Source: Polaribacter porphyrae
GTDB lineage: Bacteria > Bacteroidota > Bacteroidia > Flavobacteriales > Flavobacteriaceae
Reading direction: 5' to 3'
Length of the DNA: 64,000 nt
Assembly (NCBI RefSeq): GCF_002954685.1
Contig: NZ_MSCN01000001.1
Span: 3,222,961 to 3,286,960, forward strand
The notes beneath the pieces are model-generated. The model saw nothing but the letters and a program-made list of their open reading frames with translations, was not told the origin of the DNA and made no database searches. Position 1 is the stretch's first letter, and the number at the start of each line of letters is the position of its first letter. A program made the position numbers and the translations under genes. Shown here one piece after another: positions 24,374-33,617 of this stretch.

Positions 24374-25972
24374 ATGATTATGAAAACTAAATTTAAAGAA
24401 ATACCAAACGAGTATAAGATTTCGTCTTTAGTTAGCCAAAATACATATTTAGTTGGTGGTGAGTTAAAAGAATGGAAAGGAGAAATGGCAGAAGTATATT
24501 CTACAATTTCTTCTACTGAAGAATATGAACCAACTTTATTAGGTACAGTTCCTAACCTAACAGAAAATGAAGCATTAGAAGCTTTAAATGCTGCTTATAG
24601 AGCCTATGATAAAGGTCAGGGTTTATGGCCTACAATGCGTGTTGCAGATAGGATTTCGTGTATGGAAGAGTTTGCAGAGCAAATGAAAACCAAAAGAGGT
24701 GAGGTTGTAAAACTGTTGATGTGGGAAATAGGAAAATCTTTACCAGATTCCGAAAAAGAATTTGATAGAACTGTAGAGTATATTTATGATACAATTGAGG
24801 ACTACAAACAAATGGATCGTGATTCTGCTAAATTTGAAAAAAATAGTGGAGTTCACGCACACATAAGAAGAGGTCCTCTTGGAGTTGTTTTGTGTTTAGG
24901 ACCTTATAATTATCCTTTAAATGAAACTTTTGCTTTGTTGATTCCTGCCTTAATTATGGGAAATACAACTGTTTTCAAACCTGCAAAACACGGAGTTTTA
25001 TTATTATCTCCATTAATGGAAGCTTTTCAGAATAGTTTTCCAGAAGGTGTTGTAAATATCATCTATGGTAGAGGTCGTGTTTTAGCAACTCCAATTATGA
25101 AAACTGGTAAGGTTGATGTATTAGCATTAATTGGAAATAGTAAATCAGCAAATGCAATTCAGGCAAATCATCCATATAAAAATAGATTACGTTTGGTGTT
25201 AGGTTTAGAAGCTAAAAATCCAGGAATTGTCTTACCAGATGCAGATTTAGATTTAGCCATTAACGAATGTATTACAGGATCTACTTCTTTTAACGGACAA
25301 AGATGTACAGCTTTAAAAGTATTGTACGTTCACGAACATATTGTAGATAAATTTAACAAACGTTTTGCAGAAAGAGTAGATGCTTTAAAATTTGGTAATC
25401 CTTGGGAAGATTCTGTAAAATTAACACCTTTACCAGAACCAGGAAAACCTGCTTATATTCAAGAATTGATAGATGATGCCACTAAAAAAGGTGCGAAAAT
25501 TATCAATAAAAAAGGAGGAGAAACTACAGATAATTATATTTATCCAGCAGTTTTATATCCAGTTTCTAAAGAGATGCGTGTTTATAAAGAAGAACAATTT
25601 GGGCCAGTAATCCCTATTGTTTCTTTTAAAAATATTCAAGAACCTTTAGATGACATGGCTGAATCGAATTATGGACAACAAGTAAGTGTTTTTGGTAGCG
25701 AAGTTAAAACGTTAGCACCTTTAATTGATACTTTGGTAAACTTGGTTTGTAGAGTAAACTTAAATAGTGCTGCTCAAAGAGGGCCAGATGTGTATCCGTT
25801 TACAGGTAGAAAAGATTCTGCTGTAGCAACATTAAGTGTACATGATGCTTTACGTTCATTTTCAATTAGAACTTTTGTTGCTTCTAAAGACACAGCATAC
25901 AACAATGCCATATTACAGGAATTACTAGATAAAAAAGCATCGAATTTTATAAGTACTGATTATATTTTATAA
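24374..25972 (+). CDS. gapN: NADP-dependent glyceraldehyde-3-phosphate dehydrogenase (non-phosphorylating)
   Basis: A 532-residue aldehyde-dehydrogenase superfamily protein. The catalytic region [14 protein letters not shown] (about residues 307-320) holds the active Cys, [18 protein letters not shown] (about 277-294) holds the general-base Glu, and [20 protein letters not shown] (about 168-187) is the cofactor/substrate part. The overall form fits the GapN type that oxidises glyceraldehyde-3-phosphate to 3-phosphoglycerate with NADP. A second ATG lies two codons in. A TAAATTTG -7 box is at 24321-24328. A bidirectional terminator follows. Confidence 0.85.
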   Translation: MIMKTKFKEIPNEYKISSLVSQNTYLVGGELKEWKGEMAEVYSTISSTEEYEPTLLGTVPNLTENEALEALNAAYRAYDKGQGLWPTMRVADRISCMEEFAEQMKTKRGEVVKLLMWEIGKSLPDSEKEFDRTVEYIYDTIEDYKQMDRDSAKFEKNSGVHAHIRRGPLGVVLCLGPYNYPLNETFALLIPALIMGNTTVFKPAKHGVLLLSPLMEAFQNSFPEGVVNIIYGRGRVLATPIMKTGKVDVLALIGNSKSANAIQANHPYKNRLRLVLGLEAKNPGIVLPDADLDLAINECITGSTSFNGQRCTALKVLYVHEHIVDKFNKRFAERVDALKFGNPWEDSVKLTPLPEPGKPAYIQELIDDATKKGAKIINKKGGETTDNYIYPAVLYPVSKEMRVYKEEQFGPVIPIVSFKNIQEPLDDMAESNYGQQVSVFGSEVKTLAPLIDTLVNLVCRVNLNSAAQRGPDVYPFTGRKDSAVATLSVHDALRSFSIRTFVASKDTAYNNAILQELLDKKASNFISTDYIL

Positions 25973-26002
25973 AAAAGAGCGACAATTTTGTCGCTCTTTT
26001 TT
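25971..26002. terminator. bidirectional terminator between gapN and the SPOR gene
   Basis: AAAAAAGAGCGACA (25971-25984) and TGTCGCTCTTTTTT (25989-26002) are exact reverse complements around a 4-base loop. There is a T-run on each strand, so it can stop both converging genes; it overlaps the last bases of the SPOR gene. Confidence 0.9.
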
Positions 26003-26369
26003 ATTTTCCCAAAGGAATAACAATTAAACCAGAAAATTTTTCTGAATATTCTAATTTGGCTTTGTCAGCTTCTAGTTTTGTTTTGTAATTACCAACTTTT
26101 ATTTTCCAATAAGGTTGTTCATAATCTAATTTAGTGTATACATTTGGATAATTAACTTTAAACTTCTTTTGCAAGCTTCTAGCTTTAGTTTCATTTCCAT
26201 AATAAATTTGAATTCTGTAACCATAGCCATACTTTCTATTAAAATTTCTTTTTTTTGTAATTAACTTTTTAATTTCAGGACTACTATTTGTTTTACTTTG
26301 CGCAAAAAATCCAAACGAAAAAGTTAAACAAAAAACAACTACTAAATATACTCTGTTCTTAAAAATCAT
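26001..26369 (-). CDS. secreted SPOR-domain protein
   Basis: A 122-residue protein if started at ATG 26369. The frame extends to TTG 26387, but that TTG lies inside a TATTTTTG -7 box (26392-26385), so it is not the start. The N terminus is a signal peptide (VYLVVVFCLTFSFGFFAQS) with the cleavage next to Gln. The rest is one SPOR domain (YRIQIYYGNETKARSLQKKF ... PYWKIKVGNYKTKLEADKAKLEY), a fold that binds denuded peptidoglycan glycans. It is probably a periplasmic wall-associated protein. Confidence 0.8.
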   Translation of the reverse strand: MIFKNRVYLVVVFCLTFSFGFFAQSKTNSSPEIKKLITKKRNFNRKYGYGYRIQIYYGNETKARSLQKKFKVNYPNVYTKLDYEQPYWKIKVGNYKTKLEADKAKLEYSEKFSGLIVIPLGK

Positions 26370-26492
26370 AAAAATTTGTTTGTACAAAAATAACGACTAG
26401 CATCATATTAATATTGAATAAAATGTTATTTAGAATTGTTATAAATTAGTATTTAACATTCTAATAGCTTTTAAAAATTTAGCAATATGTAG

Positions 26493-26500
26493 TACTTTTG
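26493..26500 (+). promoter_or_regulatory. -7 box of the act-cox operon
   Basis: TACTTTTG at 26493-26500 matches TAnnTTTG, 64 bases before actA. A clear -33 TTG is not found at 19 bases, so the call rests on the -7 box alone. Confidence 0.45.
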
Positions 26501-26564
26501 TGCAACTGTTCAAAAACCGTTTTTTGAGCTATTTTATACACAATACTAAAAATAGTTTGTAAAT

Positions 26565-27866
26565 ATGAAAAGTGTAGCCTTACACAGTAAACTTGCTAAA
26601 GTACTTCTAAAGAGTTTTACATTCATTCTGTTTTTTGCATTCAGCTTATCAACTACTTCACAAGAAGTGGATGAAGCACGTCAAAAAGAAGGAAGAAAAA
26701 TATTTAAGTCTCTATGTGCTTCATGTCATAAACTTGATAAAAAGTTAATTGGTCCTGCTCTTGGTGGTATAGAACAAAGAAGAGAAAACGATTGGTTAAA
26801 AGCTTGGATAAAAAATAATGCAGAATTAAGAGCCTCTGGTGATAGGGATGCTATTGCTATTTTCGAAGAATACAATGGTTCAGTAATGTCTGCCTTTCCA
26901 CAATTAAGTGACCAGCAAATTGATGATATTTTATATTATACCACTGTTGGAGAGTTAGAAAAAAAGGTTGTTGGACCTATTCCGCCTTCAAATCCTGATG
27001 GAGGAGATAATACTCCAAAATGGATTATATGGTTTTTAGCTGGAGCAATTGTAGTTGCTTTCTTAATGATTGCAAGTTTATTAAAACAAGTAAACGAATT
27101 AAAAGGAAATACCTCACCAGAAACAACTTCTAATCTTAAAAGAGATTTACATGAACTCTGGGAGGGAATCAAAAGAAATACATTTTTAAAAGTATCGTCT
27201 ACAATATTTCTATTATTGATAGGAGCTTATGTTGTTTTTGGAATAATATTTAAAGTAGGTGTTGATGAAGGATATACGCCATTACAACCAATTGCATTTT
27301 CACACAAAATTCATGCAGGAGAAAATAAAATTGAGTGTCAATATTGCCACTCATCTGCAAAACACAGCAAGCATTCAGGTATTCCGTCTGTGAATGTCTG
27401 TATGAATTGTCATAAAAATATAGCAGAAGTTGCAGAAGGTACAAAAGTTGAGTGGGATGGAATGACTTATGGTAAGGCAGAATTAGATAAAGAAATAGCA
27501 AAAATCTATAAAGCTGCTGGTTGGAATCCTGAAACTTTAGAATATACTGGAGAAACACAGCCAATAAAGTGGATTAGAATTCACAACTTGCCAGATTTTG
27601 CGTATTTTAACCACTCACAACACGTTACAGTAGCAGGTTTAAAATGTCAAAAATGTCATGGACCAGTTGAAGAAATGGATGAAATGCGTCAGTACTCACC
27701 ATTAACAATGGGTTGGTGTATCAATTGTCATAGAGAAACAAATGTAGATTTAAAAGGCAACGATTATTATGATAAAATTCATAAAGAATTGGCTAAAAAA
27801 TATAATGTAGATAAAGTTACTATAGCTCAGCTAGGAGGTTTAGAGTGTGGTAAATGTCACTATTAA
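26565..27866 (+). CDS. actA: ActA: c-type cytochrome of Alternative Complex III
   Basis: A 433-residue multihaem protein. After a signal peptide (FTFILFFAFSLSTTSQ) comes a monohaem cytochrome c domain with CASCH (about residue 51-55). Two hydrophobic segments (WIIWFLAGAIVVAFLMIASLL, about 153-173, and VSSTIFLLLIGAYVVFGIIF, about 209-228) follow, and then a pentahaem part with CQYCH, CMNCH, CQKCH, CINCH and CGKCH. Six CxxCH sites in all. ActA is the electron-transfer subunit of the quinol:electron acceptor oxidoreductase of Bacteroidota. The N-terminal haem domain is fused to the pentahaem part. First gene of actABCDEF-coxBA. Confidence 0.92.
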   Translation: MKSVALHSKLAKVLLKSFTFILFFAFSLSTTSQEVDEARQKEGRKIFKSLCASCHKLDKKLIGPALGGIEQRRENDWLKAWIKNNAELRASGDRDAIAIFEEYNGSVMSAFPQLSDQQIDDILYYTTVGELEKKVVGPIPPSNPDGGDNTPKWIIWFLAGAIVVAFLMIASLLKQVNELKGNTSPETTSNLKRDLHELWEGIKRNTFLKVSSTIFLLLIGAYVVFGIIFKVGVDEGYTPLQPIAFSHKIHAGENKIECQYCHSSAKHSKHSGIPSVNVCMNCHKNIAEVAEGTKVEWDGMTYGKAELDKEIAKIYKAAGWNPETLEYTGETQPIKWIRIHNLPDFAYFNHSQHVTVAGLKCQKCHGPVEEMDEMRQYSPLTMGWCINCHRETNVDLKGNDYYDKIHKELAKKYNVDKVTIAQLGGLECGKCHY

Positions 27867-27938
27867 AATGAAGAATTGTGGTGTTGTTTTTTTAGTAACA
27901 GCTAAAAAGCAACAATTAACTACTAATAACTAATATAA

Positions 27939-30900
27939 ATGGCTTCAAACAAAAAATACTGGAAAAGTGTTGAGGAACTAAAAGATAGTCCTATTGTTGA
28001 AACGTTAAGTAAAAACGAATTTGTAGAAGAGATAGCTACAGATAAGTTTTTAGGAGATAAAGAAACATTAGAAAATTCTTCTACTACTCGTAGAGATTTC
28101 TTGAAATATGTTGGATTTACAACTGCAGCAGCTTCCCTAGCTGCATGTGAAGGACCTGTTAAAAAGTCTATTCCTTATGTTGTAAAGCCAAATGATACTA
28201 TTCCTGGTGTTGCAGATTGGTATGCTTCTTCTATGGCAGATGGTTATGATTTTGCTAATATTTTAGTAAAAACAAGAGAAGGACGTCCAATTCAAATCAT
28301 GCCAAATAAAGAGGCGAATGGTACTACAAGTGCGAGAGTACAAGCAGCTGTTTTATCTTTATACGACGAAAATTTACGTTTAAAGGAGCCAACAAAGAAT
28401 AATGAAGTTATTGGTTGGAATCAAGCTGAAGATGAAATTAAAAAAGCATTAGTTTCTCTAAAAAATGCAAACAAGCCTGTTGTATTACTTACAGGAACTT
28501 TAGCAAGCCCCTCTACACATAAAATTATTGAAGAGTTTGTCTCTGCATATCCAAATGTAAAGCATGTAATTTATGATGCTGTTTCAGAAAACGGAGTATT
28601 AGAAGCAATGCAAGCAATGCATGGTAAACGTGCGTTGCCAAATTATCATTTAGATAAAGCGAAAACAATAGTTTCTTTTGGTGCTGATTTCTTGGGTGAT
28701 TTCCATGGTGGTTTTGAAAAATCTTACATCAATGGTAGAAAACCAGAAACTGGCAACATGTCTTACCATGTTCAGTTTGAGAGTAACATGTCTTTAACTG
28801 GAGCAAATTCAGATAAAAGAGTTGTTGTAAAGCCTTCAAATCAAGTTTATGCTTTATTAAATTTATATAAAGCAATCACAGGAGAAAGTGTTTCTTCTAA
28901 AGTTACACCTGTAGATGCTGAAATCAAGAAACTAGCAACTGAACTCAAAAAAGCGGGTTCTAAAGGTGTTGTTTTAACAGGTTTGAATGATAAAAATTCT
29001 CAATTAGTAGCATTAGCAATTAATAAAGCTTTAAATAGCGAAATTATAGATACCGATAATACTTTAAATATTCGTCAAGGAAATGATGCAGAAGTAATAC
29101 AGTTGGTAAAAGATATGAAAGCTGGTAAAGTTGGTGGTTTATTAACTTACAACATAGATCCAGTTTATACCTTACCAAATACAGCTGATTTTTCAGAAGG
29201 ATTAAAAAAAGTGAGTTTAAAAGTAGCGTTGTCAACAGATAATAATGCTAGTGTTGATGCTATGGAATATGCATTACCAACTCCACACTTTTTAGAATCT
29301 TGGGGAGATACACAATTTGATGAAGTTACTTATGGTTTAGCACAACCAACTATTCAGCCATTATTTAATACACGTCAGTTTCAAGATGTACTGTTAAACT
29401 TAACAGGAAATTCAACTGATTACTATGAATATTTAAAAACTTATGCTACCAATACTGTTTTAAATGGTGGTTCTTGGAATACAGCTTTACATAACGGTTT
29501 TTATAAAAAAGAAATTACAAACGCTACAATTGAAACTAATACTGAAACACAAGAATCAGTATTAATAGCAAATGTTGCATCTCAATTAGTAAGAGCAACC
29601 AAAGCTTCAGCTTTTGAATTGAATTTATATACCAAAACTGGTTTAGGTGATGGTAAACAAGCAAATAACCCTTGGTTACAAGAATTTCCTGATCCAATAA
29701 CGAGAGCTTCTTGGGATAATTATTTGACAATTTCTATGGCTGATGCTAAAGAATTAGATTTTTCTAATCCAGTAAAAGATAATGGAGCTATTAATGGAGA
29801 TTATGCAAAAGTTTCTGTTAATGGTCAAGAAGTAGTTGTTCCTGTAATGATTCAACCAGGGCAAGCAAAAGGTTCTATTGGTTTAGCATTAGGTTTTGGA
29901 AAAACTTTCGGATTAAAAGAAGAAATGCAAGTTGGTGTTAATGCATATCCTTTATATGCAAACATGAACAATATTCAATATAATGTTTCAATAGAAAAAG
30001 TTTCTGGAACTCACGAGTTTGCTTGTACTCAAGTACAAAAAACAATTGCAGGGCGTCATGATATTTTAAAAGTAGCTTCTCTAAAGGAATATAATACAGT
30101 AGCTCCAAAAGATCATCACCATGGATGGAATAAGCCAGCTTATGTATCATATGATCACCAAGAAGTAGAAGCAAATACTATTGATATTTGGGATGAACAT
30201 AACAGAGATATGGGGCATCACTTTAACTTATCAATAGATTTAACTTCTTGTACAGGTTGTGGTGCTTGTGTGATTGCTTGTCATGCAGAAAATAATGTTC
30301 CTGTTGTTGGTAAAAAAGAAGTAAGAGTAGGTAGAGATATGCACTGGTTGCGTATTGATAGATATTACTCATCAGAAGTAGAAACAAGAGAAGATGCTAA
30401 AGAGTTAGGTTTAGGAAGAGGAGATATGTATAAAGCTTTAGAAACTGAAGCTGAAAATCCTGAAGTTACTTTCCAACCAATGATGTGTCAACATTGTAAC
30501 CATGCTCCATGTGAGACTGTATGTCCAGTAGCAGCAACCTCTCATGGACGTCAAGGTCAAAACCAAATGGCATACAACAGATGTGTGGGTACAAGATATT
30601 GTGCAAACAACTGTCCTTATAGAGTTCGTAGGTTTAATTGGTTCAATTATGCAAATAATGAAGAGTTTGACTTTAATATGAACAACGAATATGGTAAAAT
30701 GGTATTAAATCCAGATGTTACTGTACGTTCTAGAGGAGTTATGGAAAAATGCTCTATGTGTATTCAAATGACACAAGCAACAATATTAAAAGCAAAAAGA
30801 GAAGGAAGAGCTGTAAATACAGATGAATTTGAAACAGCTTGTTCATCAGCTTGTACAACTGGAGCTTTAGTTTTTGGTGATATTAACAATAAAGAAGATA

Positions 30901-31010
30901 AAGTTACAGCGTTAGTTGAAGATAAAAGAGCTTATAATGTATTAGATTACTTACAGACAAAACCAAATGTAATCTATCAAGTAAAAATTAAAAATACAAA
31001 CGAAGCGTAA
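27939..31010 (+). CDS. actB: ActB: molybdopterin-oxidoreductase-like/iron-sulfur subunit
   Basis: A 1023-residue protein. The start TTRRDFLKYVGFTTAAASLAAC (about residues 49-70) resembles a twin-arginine signal with a Cys at the end. The long middle is the molybdopterin-enzyme-like domain that in ACIII lacks the cofactor. The last third is an iron-sulfur domain with CTGCGACVIACH, CQHCNHAPCETVCP, CVGTRYCANNCPYR and CSMCIQ...CSSACTTGA, enough cysteines for four clusters. It should carry electrons from quinol to the haems of ActA. It starts about 70 bases after actA, with a small hairpin in the gap. Confidence 0.95.
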   Translation: MASNKKYWKSVEELKDSPIVETLSKNEFVEEIATDKFLGDKETLENSSTTRRDFLKYVGFTTAAASLAACEGPVKKSIPYVVKPNDTIPGVADWYASSMADGYDFANILVKTREGRPIQIMPNKEANGTTSARVQAAVLSLYDENLRLKEPTKNNEVIGWNQAEDEIKKALVSLKNANKPVVLLTGTLASPSTHKIIEEFVSAYPNVKHVIYDAVSENGVLEAMQAMHGKRALPNYHLDKAKTIVSFGADFLGDFHGGFEKSYINGRKPETGNMSYHVQFESNMSLTGANSDKRVVVKPSNQVYALLNLYKAITGESVSSKVTPVDAEIKKLATELKKAGSKGVVLTGLNDKNSQLVALAINKALNSEIIDTDNTLNIRQGNDAEVIQLVKDMKAGKVGGLLTYNIDPVYTLPNTADFSEGLKKVSLKVALSTDNNASVDAMEYALPTPHFLESWGDTQFDEVTYGLAQPTIQPLFNTRQFQDVLLNLTGNSTDYYEYLKTYATNTVLNGGSWNTALHNGFYKKEITNATIETNTETQESVLIANVASQLVRATKASAFELNLYTKTGLGDGKQANNPWLQEFPDPITRASWDNYLTISMADAKELDFSNPVKDNGAINGDYAKVSVNGQEVVVPVMIQPGQAKGSIGLALGFGKTFGLKEEMQVGVNAYPLYANMNNIQYNVSIEKVSGTHEFACTQVQKTIAGRHDILKVASLKEYNTVAPKDHHHGWNKPAYVSYDHQEVEANTIDIWDEHNRDMGHHFNLSIDLTSCTGCGACVIACHAENNVPVVGKKEVRVGRDMHWLRIDRYYSSEVETREDAKELGLGRGDMYKALETEAENPEVTFQPMMCQHCNHAPCETVCPVAATSHGRQGQNQMAYNRCVGTRYCANNCPYRVRRFNWFNYANNEEFDFNMNNEYGKMVLNPDVTVRSRGVMEKCSMCIQMTQATILKAKREGRAVNTDEFETACSSACTTGALVFGDINNKEDKVTALVEDKRAYNVLDYLQTKPNVIYQVKIKNTNEA

Positions 31011-31030
31011 TTAAATTTAAGATATAAAAT

Positions 31031-32497
31031 ATGTCTCATTACGAAGCACCCATAAGGGAACCTTTAGTATTAGGTGATAAAAGTTATCACGATATTACCG
31101 AAGACATTGCTAGGCCAATAGAAGGTAAAGCAAATAAGAATTGGTACATGGCATTTTATATTTCTTTAGCAGCAATGCTTTGGGGATTTGGATGTATCTT
31201 TTACACAGTAGGAACTGGTATTGGAGTTTGGGGATTAAGCAAGAACATTGGTTGGGCTTGGGATATTACTAACTTTGTATGGTGGGTAGGTATTGGTCAT
31301 GCAGGGACATTAATCTCGGCAGTACTTTTATTATTCCGTCAAAAGTGGAGAATGGCAATTAACCGTTCTGCTGAAGCCATGACAATTTTTGCGGTTTTTC
31401 AAGCAGGATTGTTTCCAATTATTCACATGGGGCGTCCTTGGAATGGATACTGGGTACTACCAATTCCAAATCAATTTGGTTCTTTATGGGTAAACTTTAA
31501 TTCTCCATTACTTTGGGACGTATTTGCAATTTCTACGTACTTATCTGTATCACTAGTATTTTGGTGGACAGGTTTGTTACCAGACTTTGCAACCATAAGA
31601 GATAGAGCAGTTAAACCATTTCAAAAGAAAATTTATGCTTTAGTTAGTTTTGGTTGGAGTGGAAGAGCTAAAGATTGGCAACGTTTCGAAGAAGTATCTT
31701 TGGTATTAGCAGGTTTAGCAACACCATTAGTACTTTCTGTACATACAATTGTATCTTTTGACTTTGCTACATCTATCAATCCAGGTTGGCACTCTACAAT
31801 ATTCCCTCCTTATTTTGTAGCAGGGGCAATTTTTTCAGGATTTGCAATGGTACAAACCTTATTAGGAATAATGAGAAAAGTAACCAATATGGAAGCTTAC
31901 ATTACACGTATGCATATTGAATATATGAATATTGTAATTATATTAACTGGTGGAATTGTAGCAGTAGCGTATGCAACAGAATTCTTTATAGCTTGGTACA
32001 CAGGTTCGCCTTACGAATATTATACGTATTTGTCTATAGGAGCTGAAACTGGTCCTTATGGATGGGCATTTTGGTCTTTACTAATATGTAACATATTTAC
32101 TCCACAATTACTTTGGATTAAGAAGATTAGAAGAAGTTTTATTTGGTCTTTCATTATATCGATTGTTATAAATATAGGTATGTGGTTCGAACGTTTTGAT
32201 ATTATTGCAATTGTTTTAAGTAAAGGTCATTTACCTTCAACTTGGTGGCGTTTTGAACCTACATTTGTAGATGTTGGAATATTTATTGGAACGATAGGTT
32301 TCTTCTTTGTGTTATTCTTATTGTATGCAAGAACTTTTCCAGTAATTCCAATTGCAGAAATGAAAACTATTTTAAAATCTTCTGGTGAAGGTTATAAAAA
32401 GAGAAGGGAACAAGGAATACCTACTAAACCAACTGTAGTTTTAGCAGAAAAGAAAATTATTGAAGTAGATTCTACTGACAAAAAAGATAAAAAATAA
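31031..32497 (+). CDS. actC: ActC: NrfD-like membrane quinol-binding subunit
   Basis: A 488-residue integral membrane protein with about ten hydrophobic spans, such as WYMAFYISLAAMLWGFGCIFYTV and WVGIGHAGTLISAVLLLF. GRPWNGYWVLPIPNQFGSLWVNFNSPLLWDVFAISTYL is the typical NrfD/PsrC-like region. It belongs to the NrfD family and should hold a quinol site in the membrane. It is 20 bases from actB and 2 bases from actD. The ActF protein downstream is a relative of the same fold. Confidence 0.93.
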   Translation: MSHYEAPIREPLVLGDKSYHDITEDIARPIEGKANKNWYMAFYISLAAMLWGFGCIFYTVGTGIGVWGLSKNIGWAWDITNFVWWVGIGHAGTLISAVLLLFRQKWRMAINRSAEAMTIFAVFQAGLFPIIHMGRPWNGYWVLPIPNQFGSLWVNFNSPLLWDVFAISTYLSVSLVFWWTGLLPDFATIRDRAVKPFQKKIYALVSFGWSGRAKDWQRFEEVSLVLAGLATPLVLSVHTIVSFDFATSINPGWHSTIFPPYFVAGAIFSGFAMVQTLLGIMRKVTNMEAYITRMHIEYMNIVIILTGGIVAVAYATEFFIAWYTGSPYEYYTYLSIGAETGPYGWAFWSLLICNIFTPQLLWIKKIRRSFIWSFIISIVINIGMWFERFDIIAIVLSKGHLPSTWWRFEPTFVDVGIFIGTIGFFFVLFLLYARTFPVIPIAEMKTILKSSGEGYKKRREQGIPTKPTVVLAEKKIIEVDSTDKKDKK

Positions 32498-32499
32498 AT

Positions 32500-33030
32500 A
32501 TGGAATCATCTAAAGTTATACATGCATTATATAATGATGACGAAGTGCTTTTAGATGCTGTAAAAGCGGTTAAAGAAGAACATCATCATATAGAAGAAGT
32601 ATTTTGTCCCTTTCCTGTACACGGTTTAGACAAAGCTATGGGAATTGCACCTACAAGATTAGCGATTACTGCTTTTATGTATGGTATTACTGGTTTGTCT
32701 ATAGCAATTTGGATGACAAATTATATGATGATTCAAGATTGGCCACAAGATATTGGAGGGAAACCAAGTTTTTCTTGGATTGAAAATATGCCAGCTTTTG
32801 TACCAATTCTATTTGAATTGACAGTGTTTTTTGCAGCACACTTAATGGTAATTACTTTTTATATGAGAAGTAGAATATGGCCATTTAAAGAGGCAGAAAA
32901 TCCAGATCCTAGAACTACAGATGACCATTTTTTAATGGAGATTCCTGTAAAAGAAAGTGCAGTAGAAGAATTAACGACTCTACTTACTAAAACAGGGGCT
33001 GTAGAAATTAATGTAGTAGATAAGCACTAA
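32500..33030 (+). CDS. actD: ActD: membrane subunit of Alternative Complex III
   Basis: A 176-residue protein starting MESSKVIHALYNDDEVLLDAVKAV, with EVFCPFPVHGLDKAMGI (about residues 35-51), the pattern expected in the ActD family, and two transmembrane helices (LAITAFMYGITGLSIAIWMTNYM and FVPILFELTVFFAAHLMVITFYM). It lies 2 bases after actC. Its exact task in the complex is structural. Confidence 0.92.
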   Translation: MESSKVIHALYNDDEVLLDAVKAVKEEHHHIEEVFCPFPVHGLDKAMGIAPTRLAITAFMYGITGLSIAIWMTNYMMIQDWPQDIGGKPSFSWIENMPAFVPILFELTVFFAAHLMVITFYMRSRIWPFKEAENPDPRTTDDHFLMEIPVKESAVEELTTLLTKTGAVEINVVDKH

Positions 33031-33040
33031 TAAATAGATA

Positions 33041-33592
33041 ATGAAAAATTTAAAATTAATTATCGTTTTAGTAATCTTTGCAAGTGTTATTTCTTCTTGT
33101 AATGATAAAAGAAAGCGTCAGTTACAGTACATGCCAGATATGTATGTATCTGTACCTTATGATGTAGATGATGCAGATGGTTTAAATAATAAACCTGTAA
33201 ATAGTAAACCTGTTGCAGGTACTATTCCTAGAGGTGGTCATCCAGCTTATGATATTCCTGATACACCAGATGGTTATGAAAAATCTAAAGCTGAATTAAA
33301 AAATCCTTTAGAAGCAACAGAAGAAAATTTAGAAAATGGTAAGGCAATGTACACGATTTACTGTACTTCTTGTCATGGAAAAAAAGGAGATGGTAAAGGA
33401 CACCTAGCAGTAACTGAAAAGTTTTTAGGAATACCAAGTTATGCAGATAGAGATATAAACTCGGGTACAATTTATCATGTGATTATGCATGGTAAAAATT
33501 TAATGGGTTCACACTCATCTCAATTAACGTACAAAGAACGTTGGCAGATTGCACATTACGTTGAAAAATTACGTTCAGATTTAGTAAAATAA
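33041..33592 (+). CDS. actE: ActE: monohaem cytochrome c subunit
   Basis: A 183-residue lipoprotein. The signal peptide ends in VISSC (Cys20 as the lipobox Cys), followed by QLQYMPDMYVSVPYD, which is typical of ActE. One haem site CTSCHGKKGDGKGHLA (about residues 108-123) lies in a cytochrome c domain, and the sixth ligand Met is probably in KNLMGSH. It passes electrons out of the complex, plausibly towards the cytochrome oxidase encoded downstream. Confidence 0.92.
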   Translation: MKNLKLIIVLVIFASVISSCNDKRKRQLQYMPDMYVSVPYDVDDADGLNNKPVNSKPVAGTIPRGGHPAYDIPDTPDGYEKSKAELKNPLEATEENLENGKAMYTIYCTSCHGKKGDGKGHLAVTEKFLGIPSYADRDINSGTIYHVIMHGKNLMGSHSSQLTYKERWQIAHYVEKLRSDLVK

Positions 33593-33617
33593 TTACAAAA
33601 AGAAGAATACGAAAGAT

